From NCBI RefSeq assembly GCF_023091745.1, contig NC_068920.1, positions 145,025,122 through 145,089,121 of the forward strand: a DNA stretch of 64,000 nt. Reading direction: 5' to 3'. The notes below the pieces were generated by a model, which did not search any database, was not told the origin of the DNA, and saw only the letters and a program-made list of their open reading frames with translations. This DNA comes from Budorcas taxicolor (taxonomy: Eukaryota > Chordata > Mammalia > Artiodactyla > Bovidae). Positions 11,400-22,977 of the stretch are shown one piece after another. Both the position numbers and the translations under genes were made by a program. Positions within the stretch are counted from its first letter, which is position 1, and each line of letters starts with the position of its first letter.

Positions 11400-12361
11400 A
11401 ATCATAAAGAGCAGAAAAAAGAATAAAAAATAAAATATCAAATATAAATTTAATTATGTCAGTAATCACAAGATATAAATTAACTGAATTTGTACTTGCA
11501 GAACAGAGGTTACCAAACTAGATTGTTAAAAATCAAAAGGGGATCAAATCAGATGGTCTCAAATGATTGATATGATGGTAATAAAATTTTCAGTGCTATG
11601 TAGAAAATAAAATAAGTCTCTTGGAAAATAAAGCAGAAAGATAAAAATCTAGAAGATAATAGAAGTTGAATGAGACAATTAGAGGATCACTTTAGAAAAT
11701 CAAACATCCAAATTCAAGAAATTCCACAAACACAGAGAACAAAGAAAACAGAGGAGATGAAAATGTCAAAGTACAGTCTCTAACCACAACATCATTAAGC
11801 TATAAATCAATACTGAAAAAGTATCTAAAACATCCCAAATATTCAGAAATGAAACAACTTCAACATCATCTCATTTCAAAGAAGAAATCCCAAGGAAAAT
11901 TTTAAAATAATTTAAACTGAAATGATAAAAATACAACATGTCAAAAACTGTGGAATGCTGTTAAAACAATGCCTAGAGGGAAATGTGCAGTATTACATGT
12001 TTGTATCAGGAAAGAAGTAACAAGTTAATGAAGTTTCCACCTAAAAGGGGGAAAAAAAGAAGAAAACGAAGTCCAAAAAAAAAGAAATTGAAAAGTAAAT
12101 TCAAGACCAGAAATAAATGAAATATAAGAAAACGTCAATGGATAAGACCAATGGAACAAAGTCAATTGTCTGAAGGCACCAGTAACGTTGATACAGCTTC
12201 TCCATAGATGAGACAAAACAGAAAAGACTCATGAAACAGGAATGAGAAAGGGTACATGTAGGTGCTGATCTGAGATAGCACATGGCTCAGTGGAACAGAA
12301 TAAAAAGCTCAGAAATACACTCAACGTTCAGAAAATTACTCGTGTAATGGATATACCACAT
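11400..12361 (+). mobile_element. L1 LINE ORF2 relic (old)
   Basis: Sense, diverged. An ORF2 start-like block lies near 11455-11560. Later blocks resemble the endonuclease/RT junction region ('tcagaaatgaaacaac', 'gcctagagggaaatg', 'gaccagaaataaatgaaat') and a distal ORF2 piece at 12280-12340 ('ggaacagaataaaaagctca'). Internal deletions are likely. The Bov-tA at 12364 follows directly. Confidence 0.6.
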
Positions 12362-12363
12362 GT

Positions 12364-12579
12364 GTGTGCTAAGTCACTTCAGTCCTGTCTGACTCTGCTA
12401 CCCTAAGAACTGCAGCCCGCCAGGTTCCTCTGCCCATGGGATTCTCCAGGCAAGAATACTGGAGTGGGTTGCCATGCCCTCCTCCAGGGGATCTTCCAGA
12501 CCCAGGAACTGAGCTCATGTCTCATGTCTCCTGCATTGGCAGGAAGGTTTTTACCACTAGCGCCACCTGGGAAGCCCAG
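12364..12579 (-). mobile_element. Bov-tA SINE
   Basis: Near full-length antisense copy. The head ends CCACCTGGGAAGCCC at 12564-12578. It has a small local duplication 'tcatgtc tcatgtctcctgc' at about 12514-12530. Flanks show GATATACC/GATATATC, too weak to call a target duplication. Confidence 0.93.
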
Positions 12580-13149
12580 TAGATATATCTCGCACAACAG
12601 AATTGGTATAGAAAATCATAAGAAAAAGTTGCCGTTGTCTATTGATGATATTGCAAGGATGGAACAGACAGGGTGAGAGTACTACCCACAGCCCCTCAGG
12701 TACGACTATACGGTACCATCAGTCTGCCCTCACCAGCAACATGAGGACTTTTGCAAGCAGTGGAAGCTTAGTCTACCTTGCAGTGGCCATGCAGAGAAGA
12801 GTAGAAATAATACTCCCTCAACTAGGGGCTACTATGCGTTGGTCTATAAATGTTTCAGCTCTCTCACCATTCAGGTTGATAAATAGATCAATCTGATTGC
12901 ATTGGCCCCCACAGTCCCCCTGTGGGATAAATCTCTGATTTCTCACAGTGGAATCTAGTTTAATTATGTATTTGTTATCAGATGCCTTTCCCTCCTGGTT
13001 TCTTCCCTAATTCCTCCCCAGATTTATTTTTTAAGTAAATTACTTGTTCTCTAATCATTTTCTTATGGTCTTTGGAGTGGGCAACTGGGATTGTTATTTT
13101 GTGTTTAAAAACTAAAGAAGGGATAGAAGGAAAGAAGAAAGGAAGAAGT
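12580..13149. other. No recognisable feature
   Basis: Between two L1 relics. Mixed composition with pyrimidine-rich 12960-13025. No family or coding signal recognised. Confidence 0.4.
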
Positions 13150-14163
13150 CAGAGGACAGCAGAATCAATTTTTAAAAAATAATCAACCTATCTTCTACCT
13201 ATAAGAGACTTTGGATTTAAAGATAGAAATAGATTGAAATTAAAAGGATAAAAAAGGTAACCAAACAGTAACTAAAAGAGAGGTGGAATACTATAATTTC
13301 ATTATGAAACTGAAATCTAAATTCTTAGATTTTAACTTAAAATTGTTACTAGAGACAATGAAGGCAATAATAAAAGGATCAATCCATCAGGAAGGCATAA
13401 CAATATACACCTAACAACAGAATTTCTAAACACACAACACGAAAGGGATAGAATCGAAGGGAGAAATAGACAAGTCGACAAGTCAACAATACTTGGACAT
13501 TTCAACACTACCACACTTTGAATAACTAATATAAAAACTAGGATGGAGCTCAACAGGAAACAGAACACCTAAACTGCTTTGTAAACCAATCACATCCAAT
13601 AGCATCTGCCTGCAATGCAGGAGACCAGAGTTCAATCCCTGGGTCAGGAAGCTCCCCTGGAGAAGGGAATGGCAACACATTCCACTATTCTTGTCTGGAG
13701 AATCCCATGGAAAAAGGAGCCTGGCAGGCTACAGTCTATGGATCACACAGAATTGGACATGACTTAGCAACTAACACACACACACACACCCAGTAATAGC
13801 ATAACACATATCTTTCTCAAGTAAAGGTGAAACATTCCTTATGATAGATCATATATTAGGCAACAAAACCATTCCAAATAAGTTCAAAAAGATTGAAATA
13901 CACAAATTATATTCTCTGACCACAATGGAATGAAATTAGAAATCAATAACAGAATAAAATCTGAGAATCTCACAAATGTGCGAAAATGAATAATACACTT
14001 ATAAATAACCAATGCATCAAGGAAGAAATCACAAGGGAAATTAGAAAATATTTTGAGGTAAGCAAAAACAAAAATATAGCATAACAAGATTTACACAGAG
14101 AAAATAGTGCTTAGAGGAAAATTTAGTTATAATGCATTATAGTTATAAATGGTACGTTTGGCC
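13150..14163 (+). mobile_element. L1 LINE ORF2 relic, endonuclease region, split by a SINE
   Basis: Sense L1 ORF2 of an old subfamily. 13180-13605 matches the part encoding the central endonuclease domain ('aaaggatcaatccatcagga', 'gggagaaatagacaagt'). 13795-14163 continues colinearly ('tttctcaagtaaaggtgaaa', 'ttctctgaccacaatgga', 'ggaagaaatcacaagggaaa'). The frame is broken many times. The interruption is the Bov-tA at 13606-13794, so this L1 predates it. Confidence 0.8.
13606..13794 (+). mobile_element. Bov-tA SINE, 5'-truncated, with target duplication
   Basis: Sense copy starting in the tRNA-derived part (ctgcctgcaatgcagg) with B-box-like GTTCAATCC, ending in a (CA) tail at 13771-13790. 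The 8-mer AATAGCAT at 13598-13605 recurs at 13795-13802. Removing the insert restores the L1 reading order. Confidence 0.92.
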
Positions 14164-14263
14164 ATGTTAAAGAGCAATGGAACTGCTAAACTGTGCTGGT
14201 GAAAGTATAAATTAAGGAGAAAAATGCAGTAACTAATGCATTTGAAAATCTGCTACCCTAAGA

Positions 14264-15588
14264 TGTCAGTTTTTATTCCAATCCCAAAGAAAGGCAATGT
14301 CAAAGAATGCTCAAACTACTACACAATTGCACTCATCTCACATGCTAGTAAAGTAAGGCTCAAAATTCTCCAAGCCAGGCTTCAGCAATACGTGAACTGT
14401 GAACTTCCAGATGTTCAAGCTGGATTTCAAAAAGGCAGAGGAACCAGAGATCAAATTGCCAACATCTGCTGGATCATCAAAAAAGCAAGAGAGTTCCAGA
14501 AAAACATCTATTTCTACTTTATGGACTATGCCAAAGCTTTTGACTGTGTGGATCACAATAAACTGTGGAAAATTCTGAAAGTGATGGGAATACCAGACCA
14601 GCTGACCTGCCTCCTGAGAAACCTATATGCAGGTCAGGAAGCAACAGTTAGAACTGAACATGGAACAACAGACTGGTTCCAAATAGGAAAAGGAGTACGT
14701 CAAGGCTCTATATTGTCACCCTGCTTATTTAACTTATATGCAGAATACATCATGAGAAACTCTGGGCTGGAAGAAGCACAAGCTGGAATCAAGATTGCTG
14801 GGAGAAATATCAATAACCTCAGATATGCAGATGACACCACCCTTATGGCAGAAAGTCAAGAGGAACTAAAGAGACTCTTGATGAAAGTGAAAAAGGAGAG
14901 TGAAAATGTTGGCTTAAAGCTCAACATTCAGAAAACGAACATCATGGCATCTGGTCCCACCACTTCATGGGAAATAGATGGGGAAACAGTGGAAACACTT
15001 TCAGACTTTATTCTTGGTGGGCTCCAAAATCACTGCAGATGGTGATTGCAGCCATGAAATTAAAACACACTCCATGGGAGGAAAGTTATGACCAACCTAG
15101 ACAGCCTATTAAAAAGCAGAGACATTACTTTGCTGACAAAGGTCTGTCTAGTCAAGGCTATGGTTTTTCCAGTAGTCATGGATGTGAGAGCTGGACTATA
15201 AAGAAAGCTGAGCATCGAAGAATTGATGCTTTTGAACTGTGGTGTTGGAGAAGACTTCTGAGAGTCCCTTGGACTACAAGGAGATCCAACCAGTCCATCC
15301 TAAAGGAGACCAGTCCTGGGTGTTCACTGGAAGGACTGATGCTGAGGCTGAAACTCCAATACTTTGGCCACCTCATGCGAAGAACTGACTCATTGGAAAA
15401 GACCCTGATGCTGGGAGGGTTTGGAGGCAGGAGGAGAAGGGGACAACAGAGGATGAGATGGCTGGATGGCATCACCAACTGAATGCACATGAGTTTGGGT
15501 AAACTCCACGAGTTGGTGATGGACAGGGAGGCCTGGCGTGCTGCGATTCATAGGGTCACAAAGAGTTGGACACAATTGAACGACTGAA
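14264..15588 (+). mobile_element. BovB LINE, RT region to 3' end
   Basis: About 1.3 kb, 5'-truncated at the start of the RT domain (VFIPIPKKGN) and ending gaacgactgaact at about 15576-15588. It holds the RT core, the linker and the C-terminal region. It forms an inverted pair with the older BovB at 15832-16192. Confidence 0.95.
14266..15482 (+). pseudogene. BovB ORF2 reverse transcriptase remnant
   Basis: The RT core is open to 15045. Motif A (DYAKAFD, about 14524-14544), motif B (RQGSILSPCLF, about 14698-14730) and the catalytic YADD at 14824-14835 are all present. Motif B has Ser in place of the usual Cys. After the RT core the frame breaks: one extra base near 15013-15019, a loss of about four bases near 15065-15072, and another loss of about four near 15178-15182. 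The C-terminal CESWTIKKAE to MRWLDGIT region is then readable in other frames. The endonuclease domain is absent, so no functional enzyme is possible from this copy. Confidence 0.9.
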
Positions 15589-15831
15589 CTAAAGAGTGGG
15601 TAGTCTATCCCTTCTCCTAAGATCTAGCACTCCCCTTTAAGGTACATATTACACATATGCACAAAAATATGTACATCATTTTTCAGATCAGCTTTTATTT
15701 TAATAGCAAAAAGTCAGAAGTTACCTATGTTACCTCCAGAGACAAATAGATAAATAAACTGAAGACTTTGTATCTAACAGAATACTCAAGCAGTGAAAGG
15801 AAAAGAACAAAAGTTAATATTATCTACATGT

Positions 15832-16192
15832 TGTTGTTGAGTCATAAGTCATGTCTGACTCTGCGACCCCACAGACAGCAGCATGTCAGGCTCCTCTGTC
15901 CTCCACTGTCTCCCAGAGGAGTTCGCTGGATTTGCGTCCATTAAGTCAGTGATGTTATCTAATCATCTCATCCTCTGCTGCCTCCTTCTCTTTTTGCCTT
16001 CAGTCTTTCCCAGCTTCAGGGTCTATTTCTATGAGTCACATCTTCACATCAGGTAGCCCAATTATTGGAGCCTCAGTTTCAGCATCAGTCCTTCCAATGT
16101 GTATTCAGGGTTGATTTCCTTTGGGATTGATTGGTTTCATCTCCACACAGTCCAAGGGACTCTCAAGAGTCTTCTCTAGCACCACAATTTAA
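15832..16192 (-). mobile_element. BovB LINE 3' fragment, old
   Basis: Antisense and clearly more diverged than neighbours: 'tcatctcatcctctgctgcc', 'cagcatcagtccttccaatg', 'tccaagggactctcaagagt'. It begins with a (TGT) tract (15828-15838) instead of the GTTCA repeats, as in older BovB or Bov-A-like subfamilies. Confidence 0.85.
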
Positions 16193-16202
16193 AACACAAA
16201 AT

Positions 16203-16335
16203 AGGGACCACCCTGGTGTCCAGTTGTTGAGGCTCTGCGCTTCCAATGCAGGGGGACACGGGTTTGAACTCTGGTTGGGGAACTAGGATTGCATGTGCTT
16301 CGTAGTGTGGCCAAAATAAAATAAAAACCTAAAAA
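16203..16335 (+). mobile_element. CHR-type SINE (tRNA-derived)
   Basis: Sense copy with 'ctctgcgcttccaatgcagg', B-box-like GGTTTGAACTC, 'ttggggaactaggattgcat' and an A-rich tail after 'gtgtggccaaaataaaat'. This is the cetartiodactyl CHR family, distinct from Bov-tA. Confidence 0.85.
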
Positions 16336-16897
16336 ATGTAACTCAAAATAATGAAATAACTTTTATCTATTTTTAAGGTGGAAGAGAACTTTATTTTTGT
16401 ATGACTTTCTGAACACAAAAGAAATATTAATTTTACTTTTTTAGTTGGTGAACTTGAACCACAGGTGAAGAGTTTTGAATTAATTTCTGTAACTGTCTAA
16501 AACTAATGAAGAAAGATAATGGAGATGCTCCAAAATTTGACTTGGAAATTACTTCGGCTTAGAAAAGCAAATCTATGGCACTATCACTTTTGAAAAAGAA
16601 AAGAAAAAGTTTTAAAACCTATTTGAAACAATAATTATTGTCTATTGTACATGAAACAAATAATTAACACTCTTGTTTGTTTGTTTTTATTTGACCATAC
16701 TGAATGAAAACCATTGCTATTCAATTTATTTTAATATAATTTAAAATGATTATCTTGGTTAGCTTTTTACTGATTTGAGGTATTTCATTATTTCTACCTC
16801 AGTAGCTGTTTATAGTCATATGGAGGACTTATAAGATATTTTTGAGCTCTTTTGTTATTTTCTTACAATCAAGTCTCTAGCGTTTATTTTATTGCAT
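16336..16897. other. No recognisable feature
   Basis: AT-rich DNA before the next BovB. No coding signal. Confidence 0.4.
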
Positions 16898-17491
16898 ATT
16901 TTTGGGGGCTCCAAAATCACTGCAGATGGTGATTGCAGCCATGAAATTAAAAGACGCTTACTCCTTGGAAGAAAAGTTATGACCAACCTAGATAGTATAT
17001 TCAAAAGCAGAGACATTACTTTGCCGACTAAGGTCCGTCTAGTCAAGGCCATGGTTTTTCCTGTGGTCGTGTATGGATGTGAGAGTTGGACTGTGAAGAA
17101 GGCTGAGCACCGTAGAATTGATGCTTTTGAACTGCGGTGTTGGAGAAGACTCTTGAGAGTCCCTTGGACTGCAAGGAGATCCAACCAGTCCATTCTGAAG
17201 GAGATTAGCCCTGGAATTTCTTTGGAAGGAATGATGCTAAAGCTGAAACTCCAGTACTTTGGCCACCTCATGCGAAGAGTTGACTCACTGGAAAAGACTC
17301 TGATGCTGGGAGGGATTGGGGGCAGGAGGAGAAGGGGATGACCGAGGATGAGATGGCTGGATGGCATCACTGACTCGATGGACGTGAGTCTGAGTGAACT
17401 CCAGGAGATGGTGATGGACAGGGAGGCCTGGCGTGCTGTGATTCATGGGGTCGCAAAGAGTCAGACACGGCTGAGCGACTGAACTGAACTG
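16898..17491 (+). mobile_element. BovB LINE 3' fragment, young
   Basis: About 594 bp covering the ORF2 C-terminal region. The frame is open from the truncation point to TGA at 17339-17341 (a CGA-to-TGA change in RRRGRQR), then continues open to the natural stop. One nonsense codon in almost 600 bp and many retained CpGs mark it as one of the youngest copies in the window. Confidence 0.95.
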
Positions 17492-17645
17492 TGTGCAGAG
17501 AAAAACAAAGGGGTTTACTTTTTCAGATTTGCTTCTGAAAATCATCTTTTTGTCTTTAAATGGATCACAGATCCACATTGTTAAACACAAATGTAACATT
17601 ACAGATCTAATCTAAATGTGAGCTCAGACCAGGGAATATAGTCAC

Positions 17646-18108
17646 TGTTCAGTTCAGTTCAGTCACTCAGTCGTGTCCCACTCTTTGCTACCCTATGAAC
17701 CGCAGCACGCCAGGCCTCCCTGTCCATCACCAACTCCCAGAACTTGCCCAAACCTATGTCCATTGAGTCAGTGATGCCATCCAACCATCTCATCCTCTGT
17801 CATCCCCTACTCCTCCTGCCTTCAATCTTTCCCAGCATCAGGGTCTTTTCAAATGAGTCAGTTCTTTGAATCAGGTGGCCGAAGTATTAGAGCTTCAGCT
17901 TCAGCATCAGTCCTCCCAATAAATATTCTGGACTGATTTTCTTCATGATTGACTGGTTTGATCTCTTTGCAGTCCAAGGGACTCTCAAGAGTCCTCTCCA
18001 ACACCACAGTTCAAAAGCATCAATTCTTCGGCACTCAGCTTTTTTTATAGTCCAATTCTCACATCCATACATGACTAATGGAAAAACTGTAGCTTTGACG
18101 AGATGGGC
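17646..18108 (-). mobile_element. BovB LINE 3' fragment
   Basis: About 460 bp antisense, starting with GTTCAGTTCAGTTCAG and truncated in the VRLVKAMV part. It lies 154 bp from the sense copy at 16898-17491, making a long inverted repeat. Confidence 0.93.
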
Positions 18109-18916
18109 CTTTCTCCCACTAACCCTGCCCACAGAAGAAGGTAGTGAGTTATCAGACTGATGTGTCTGAAAAGTGAAGCAAAACATTCATATTCTTTCCT
18201 TTCTTCTTTCTCTTGGGAACCAGAAGATTCAGACATAACTGTAGCTTTGTTACTAGCATCCAGGTCTTGACATACTCACTGGTCTTTTGCTGCCTATTCT
18301 ACAAGGAGGAAGATGAGTGTCACTAATTTTTTGGCATTAAAATCAGGAAGCACACTTTCCATCCTAGTGGTGAGAATTTGGTTTTCACCTGGCAAGTCTT
18401 TGTCTCATTTGTTGTTTGATTTAGAACTAAAGTGGGAAAGAGGAGTGTTTTTTATTGGGGTCATTCAAAGACACTAATGATAATAGTATTTATTGAGAAT
18501 TTTCTGCATGCCAGACACAATTTTAAAGTTTGTATATATTTCATGTAATCTCTGTAATGATTCAAAGAAGAAAAGACAGTCTTTGGGTTTGATAAATAGG
18601 ACACAGACTAGCAAGGTCTATTTGCAGAGAGTTGAAAGTGAAGGGCAGAAAGTTGTTAACTTAGACCATTCCGGTCATTAAATATTTGCGTATGAAATAT
18701 GACTTTCATCATTCTGTTTGATGATGACTTTTCATCATTCTGATCTCCCTTTTCTGGAATTTCTTCAATTTGTGAATAATCAACCCTTTGACTAGGCAGG
18801 TGATACCATATGTGGTCTCCCCACCAGAGAATGAAAAAGATCACTTATTTTGAAATTTCTGAATTTCCATTGAGGCCACAGTAAGCTACCTAAGTTTGAC
18901 CTAAAGTTTTGTGAAT
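18109..18916. other. No recognisable feature
   Basis: Contains a local tandem of 'ttcatcattctg' (18708-18719 and 18731-18742) but no recognised repeat family or gene. Confidence 0.4.
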
Positions 18917-18924
18917 ATCTCATT

Positions 18925-19195
18925 CAGTTCAGCTCAGTTCAGTCACTCAGTCGTGTCCAACTCTTTGTGACTCCAAGGACTGCAGGCCTCCTTGTTCATC
19001 ACCAACTCTCAGAGTTTACTCAAACTCATGTCCATTGAGTCGGTGATGCCATCCAACCATCTCATCCTCTGTCATCCCCTTCTCCTCCTACCCTCAGTCT
19101 TGCCCAGCATCAGTGTCTTTCCCAATGAGTCATCTCTTCTCATCAGGTGGCCAAAGTATTGGAGTTTCAGCTTCAGCATCAGTCTCTCCTTGGAC
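18925..19195 (-). mobile_element. BovB LINE 3' fragment with target duplication
   Basis: About 270 bp antisense, ending at the 'agtttcagcttcagcatcag' block. ATCTCATT occurs at both borders (18917-18924 and 19196-19203), consistent with a target-site duplication. Confidence 0.92.
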
Positions 19196-19290
19196 ATCTC
19201 ATTACACACATATATAATGAGATGTATATATGTATATAATGAGCGTGTATATGTATATATGCATATATGTATACATATAAATCACTTGAG
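19196..19290. repeat. TA/TATG-rich simple repeat
   Basis: Imperfect (TATATG)n with 'ataatgag' interspersed, starting directly at the BovB border. The target may already have been AT-rich. Confidence 0.7.
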
Positions 19291-19469
19291 CATTATTTGT
19301 TTTATTAAGCAATCAACCAACAGAATGCAAAAATATGCAAAGTTAATAATCAGCTCCCCATTCATTTTAATTTCACTCTTCTATTTAGCTGCTGTTATAT
19401 CCCCAATCTGGGGTTACTAGGGAAAAGTATTTTTGTATTTTTAATTTTTAGTAAGTAGATCTAAATTAA

Positions 19470-19870
19470 TTTTTAGTGGAAGTATCGCAATTCACATCCT
19501 CGTCAGCCCAGGAGTGCCTAGTCCTATCCATCATCTTTATATATATATTTATTTCAGTTTGAGAGCTGAATATCATATTGTTTCTTTAATTTGTATTCAT
19601 CTTACTACTAGAGAAAATTAATATCATGTGTTTATTAGGCATTTTATGTTCTCCTCTATAAAGTATTGTTTTAAATAGTTTGCCGAAATTTCAATTTGTC
19701 TCTTTTATGAGCTTGTTGAAGCTCTGTGTATATTAGAAAAGAAAAATATTTTCCTTTCATCTGTGATGTAAATATTTCCCTATCACTGCTCTTTTGACTC
19801 TTTTACAATTTGCCATAAAATTTGTATAAATTTTAATTTCTTTTTTAAAATACACATTTTTTTAGTCCCT
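19470..19870 (-). mobile_element. L1 LINE relic (old)
   Basis: Antisense, diverged from an L1M-type ORF2 3' region: 'tttctttaatttgtattcat', 'atcatgtgtttattaggcat', 'agctctgtgtatattag', 'catctgtgatgtaaatattt'. Confidence 0.6.
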
Positions 19871-21125
19871 AACTTTTAACAAGCATCTGAGTGGATATAT
19901 ACTTGGACATTTTCACAAGAATTCGGAGGCACTATCTTTAAAGATTCCCAAAGGGATCGTGGATCATGCTCACAGGTACTATATGGAGTTCATATCACTG
20001 TCTTGCTCAGCAAAGAAACCGATGAGTCCTCTGGTCCCCTGACTTCTGTAACGTGGGAAGCACCAGAGGAGTCATGTCGGGCCTGAGGGCACTCACTCAG
20101 GAGCATCAAATAAGTTGTGGCTGAAGTTACAGCCACCCAACACAGTCATTCCATAAACTGCATCCTCTCTGCTGCTAAAGCAAATACAACAAATGGGTTG
20201 AACCTGTCCTTCTCTTTAAACATCATCTTACAAATCCCAAGAATTATTTATTTTATGGTGGGTTGTGGGAAAACAACCTCTGAATGATGCATGTTTTTAT
20301 ATTGCATTTGAAAACTGCTTCCACAAACAACTCATTTAATCAATCTTCAGAAATACCGGCGTGTTTGTAATCTCAAATTGAGAAGTGAGATTTATGAAGG
20401 TGAGAAATGACTAATCCCAAATAAAATAAATAAGAGGTAGGGCTACACTAGGACCCAGGCTCAGAATGCTTTCCAGATACTTAAAATTTTACCTCAAAAT
20501 TCTATGAATTAAAAGGAAAAAATAAATATATTCTACTTATGCTCCAAAAATTTCAAAGAGGTACAATTCTGAAAGCAGTGTCCGGTGGAGTTTGGGAAGA
20601 GACCACGTCGCTCCGCGTGGTTCCTTCCTCCCTGGTAGCTTCCACTTCTGCAGCCACGACTCACTTCAAGAGTCTTCTGAGTCTGGGTGCAGATCAAAGG
20701 TATCAGCAATCTGCTTCAGAGATACCTCAGCTTTAACTCTGAGTGAAATTAGTTTCCAACATAAATGTGGTAACTCTTTCATCTTAGGTGTTCTGTGTTA
20801 CCTAAAGTGTTCTTCCTCTTCTGTTTTGAAAAGGGTTTACTGAAGACAGAGATGCAGGACTTCAAAATAATAAAAAGTTATTTAGGAGAGGAAGAGAACA
20901 CTCAACGTGAAACAGTTATTGTTGATCTATGGTTTAAATCTGTTTCAGCAGAGGCCGCAAAAGTAGAAAGCATGAAGTCAAGGAAAGTACACGCTTTGGG
21001 TACATGCAAACATGGGACAAGCAGACCCCTGGCCACACCATTGTTCAGCTGCGCATGTGCGTTGAACCCTGATGCATATAGCCGAAACAAGTACAGAACT
21101 GCTACTATCATTTAATGACTTGTTA
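19871..21125. other. No recognisable feature
   Basis: About 1.25 kb with ordinary composition and no named repeat. Some overlapping open frames of up to about 105 codons at 20.5-21.1 kb look random. Confidence 0.45.
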
Positions 21126-21290
21126 CTAGGTTCTAGGGGATATGCTTTATGTGACTTATCTCACTGAATATTCACACAGCTCATAAGGCTTCATGAGCTC
21201 ATTCACACAGCCCTTGTGAGGATTAAGAGCAGCAAAGCTCAAAGGGACTATCAGAGTTCCATCTGCAGTATATGGGTCTCTGCACAGAAT
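21126..21290 (-). mobile_element. MIR SINE (old)
   Basis: Antisense MIR-like 'tatgctttatgtgacttatctcac' style block with ATTCACACAGC present twice, 31 bp apart (21170 and 21201), so the element carries a short internal duplication. Confidence 0.45.
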
Positions 21291-22164
21291 AGACCTTTGG
21301 TGAACATTGTGCTGGTGCAGTCAGAGATGTGCTAGTTTAGCGCTAGTTTATTAGAGCAAAAGAGGAGGAAAATTGGAATTAACCATGGAAATGTGATCTT
21401 TACTAACTATATTCAAAACTTCTTAGCTGTAGCGGAAGATAACTTTTTTCTTAATGAAGTTACAGTAAGAAATTCATTATACAGGATATAGTCGTTCTGG
21501 AAAGAAAAGTATTATTTAACACATTTCACATGTGATATGGTTCCAGATTGTAAAATGACTTTTCGGTATTGGAGTTCACTCAAATCCCATCTTGGGTACA
21601 ATGTGCTTACAAATATAGTTCTAAAAATATCCTTTTGTATTTTGGAATTTATAACTAGTCTACTAAATGACAGGGGAAAAGAGTTGCAAGTTTGCAATTC
21701 TCTTCTTATTACTCCTAGGTGAACTGCTACAAAGCACATCATTTACTATCACTATTCTGCCAAATAGATGACATTTTTGAAAGGCTCAAGGAAATTGAGT
21801 GTAGGATTGCTCAGGGACCTTACTCAATGAAATATCCTTTTCCCATATCCCACATCTGTTAAGAGTGGATGTTTCGTTTTCTGAACAGATATTCCTACAT
21901 TCTTGAAGATTATTTTTTTAAACTGATGATCCTGGATTTAGTTCCAGACTAAACCCCATTACAATCAAAGGGCAGCCATAGCACAGCTAAATGGTCTTTT
22001 ATGGAGCTAAACTGTACTGAGGTCTTGGTGAACTATCTTTCCTGCAGGAAAATCTCTGTGTGTTTCGGTAGTTTGAGGAGAAGTACAAATCCAGAGCATG
22101 ACATGAAGGTATCACTTAATTTTTTAAAAAGTTCTCCCTTCTCCCAAATGGCTTTATTTTAGAG
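21291..22164. other. No recognisable feature
   Basis: Unassigned DNA up to the next SINE. Confidence 0.4.
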
Positions 22165-22391
22165 ATGGGGTGTTGTGGCTTAGTTACTAAGTCATGTCCA
22201 ACTCTTTGCAACCCCATGGACTGTAGCCCACCAAGCTCCTCTGTCCATGGAATTTTCCAGGCAAGAATACTGGAGTGGGTTACCAGTTCCTACTCTAGGG
22301 TATCTTTCTGATTCAAGGATCAAACCCACATCTCTTATGTCTCCTGTGTTGGCAGACAGATTATTTACCACTGTACCACCTGGGAAGTCCT
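22165..22391 (-). mobile_element. Bov-tA SINE
   Basis: Antisense, near full length, head ending CACCTGGGAAGTCC. Divergence moderate. Confidence 0.9.
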
Positions 22392-22680
22392 AGAGAAACT
22401 GTACAACCAACCAAACCCAACACACTGGGGTCAGTGTGTACCAGTTCATTAGTCAGAGGAAGTGTTTGCATTCATCAATTGTCTTTAGTAGACCTGTTTT
22501 ACATAGTGGAGTACATTCCAGAAAGAGGTGATTTTTTTTTCCAAATCTAAAATTGACAATAAGGAAGAGGCAGCCATTTTCACCTGATCCTTGATTTCCC
22601 TTCTATTAAAATTTTAAGAGAAGTTTTCAGGAAGAAGAGGATAGTGTCCTTGATTCTGGAATTTTTGGACTAATTTAGTA

Positions 22681-22977
22681 TTGCTGCTAGTTTAGTAACA
22701 CTAGCTTAGTACTGCTAGTTTAGCATTGCTGCTAGGTTAGTAACACTAGTTTAGTACTGCTAATTTAGCATTACTGCCAGCTTATCATTACTGCTAGTTC
22801 GTACTGCTAGTTTAATAGTACTGCTAGTTTAGTAATACTAGTTCAACGTAGCTACTAGTTTAGTACTGCTAGTTTAGCATTGCTACTGGTTTGGTACTGC
22901 TAGTTTAGCATTGCTACTAGTTTAGTACTGCTAGTTTAGCATTGCTGCTAGTTGAGTACTGCTAGCACTACTAGCTC
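22681..22977. repeat. Modular minisatellite (CTAGTTTAG core)
   Basis: About 300 bp built from two modules: A, 17 bp (ttgctgctagtttagta), and B, 14 bp (ctgctagtttagca). The right half is an A+B array with 31-bp period (22849-22879, 22880-22910, 22911-22941, 22942-22972). The left half is A+B+B with 45-bp period (22681-22725, 22726-22770), with less regular units between. I do not recognise it as a named satellite. Confidence 0.95.

Noticed and set aside
12362..12590. Target duplication for the Bov-tA at 12364
   Set aside because: GATATACC and GATATATC match imperfectly and lie at uneven distances from the element ends.
16855..17370. 171-codon open frame on the - strand
   Set aside because: Antisense shadow of the sense BovB at 16898-17491.
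22681..22977. CRISPR-like regularly spaced repeats
   Set aside because: The modules are directly adjacent with no unique spacers, and the window is mammalian. It is a minisatellite.
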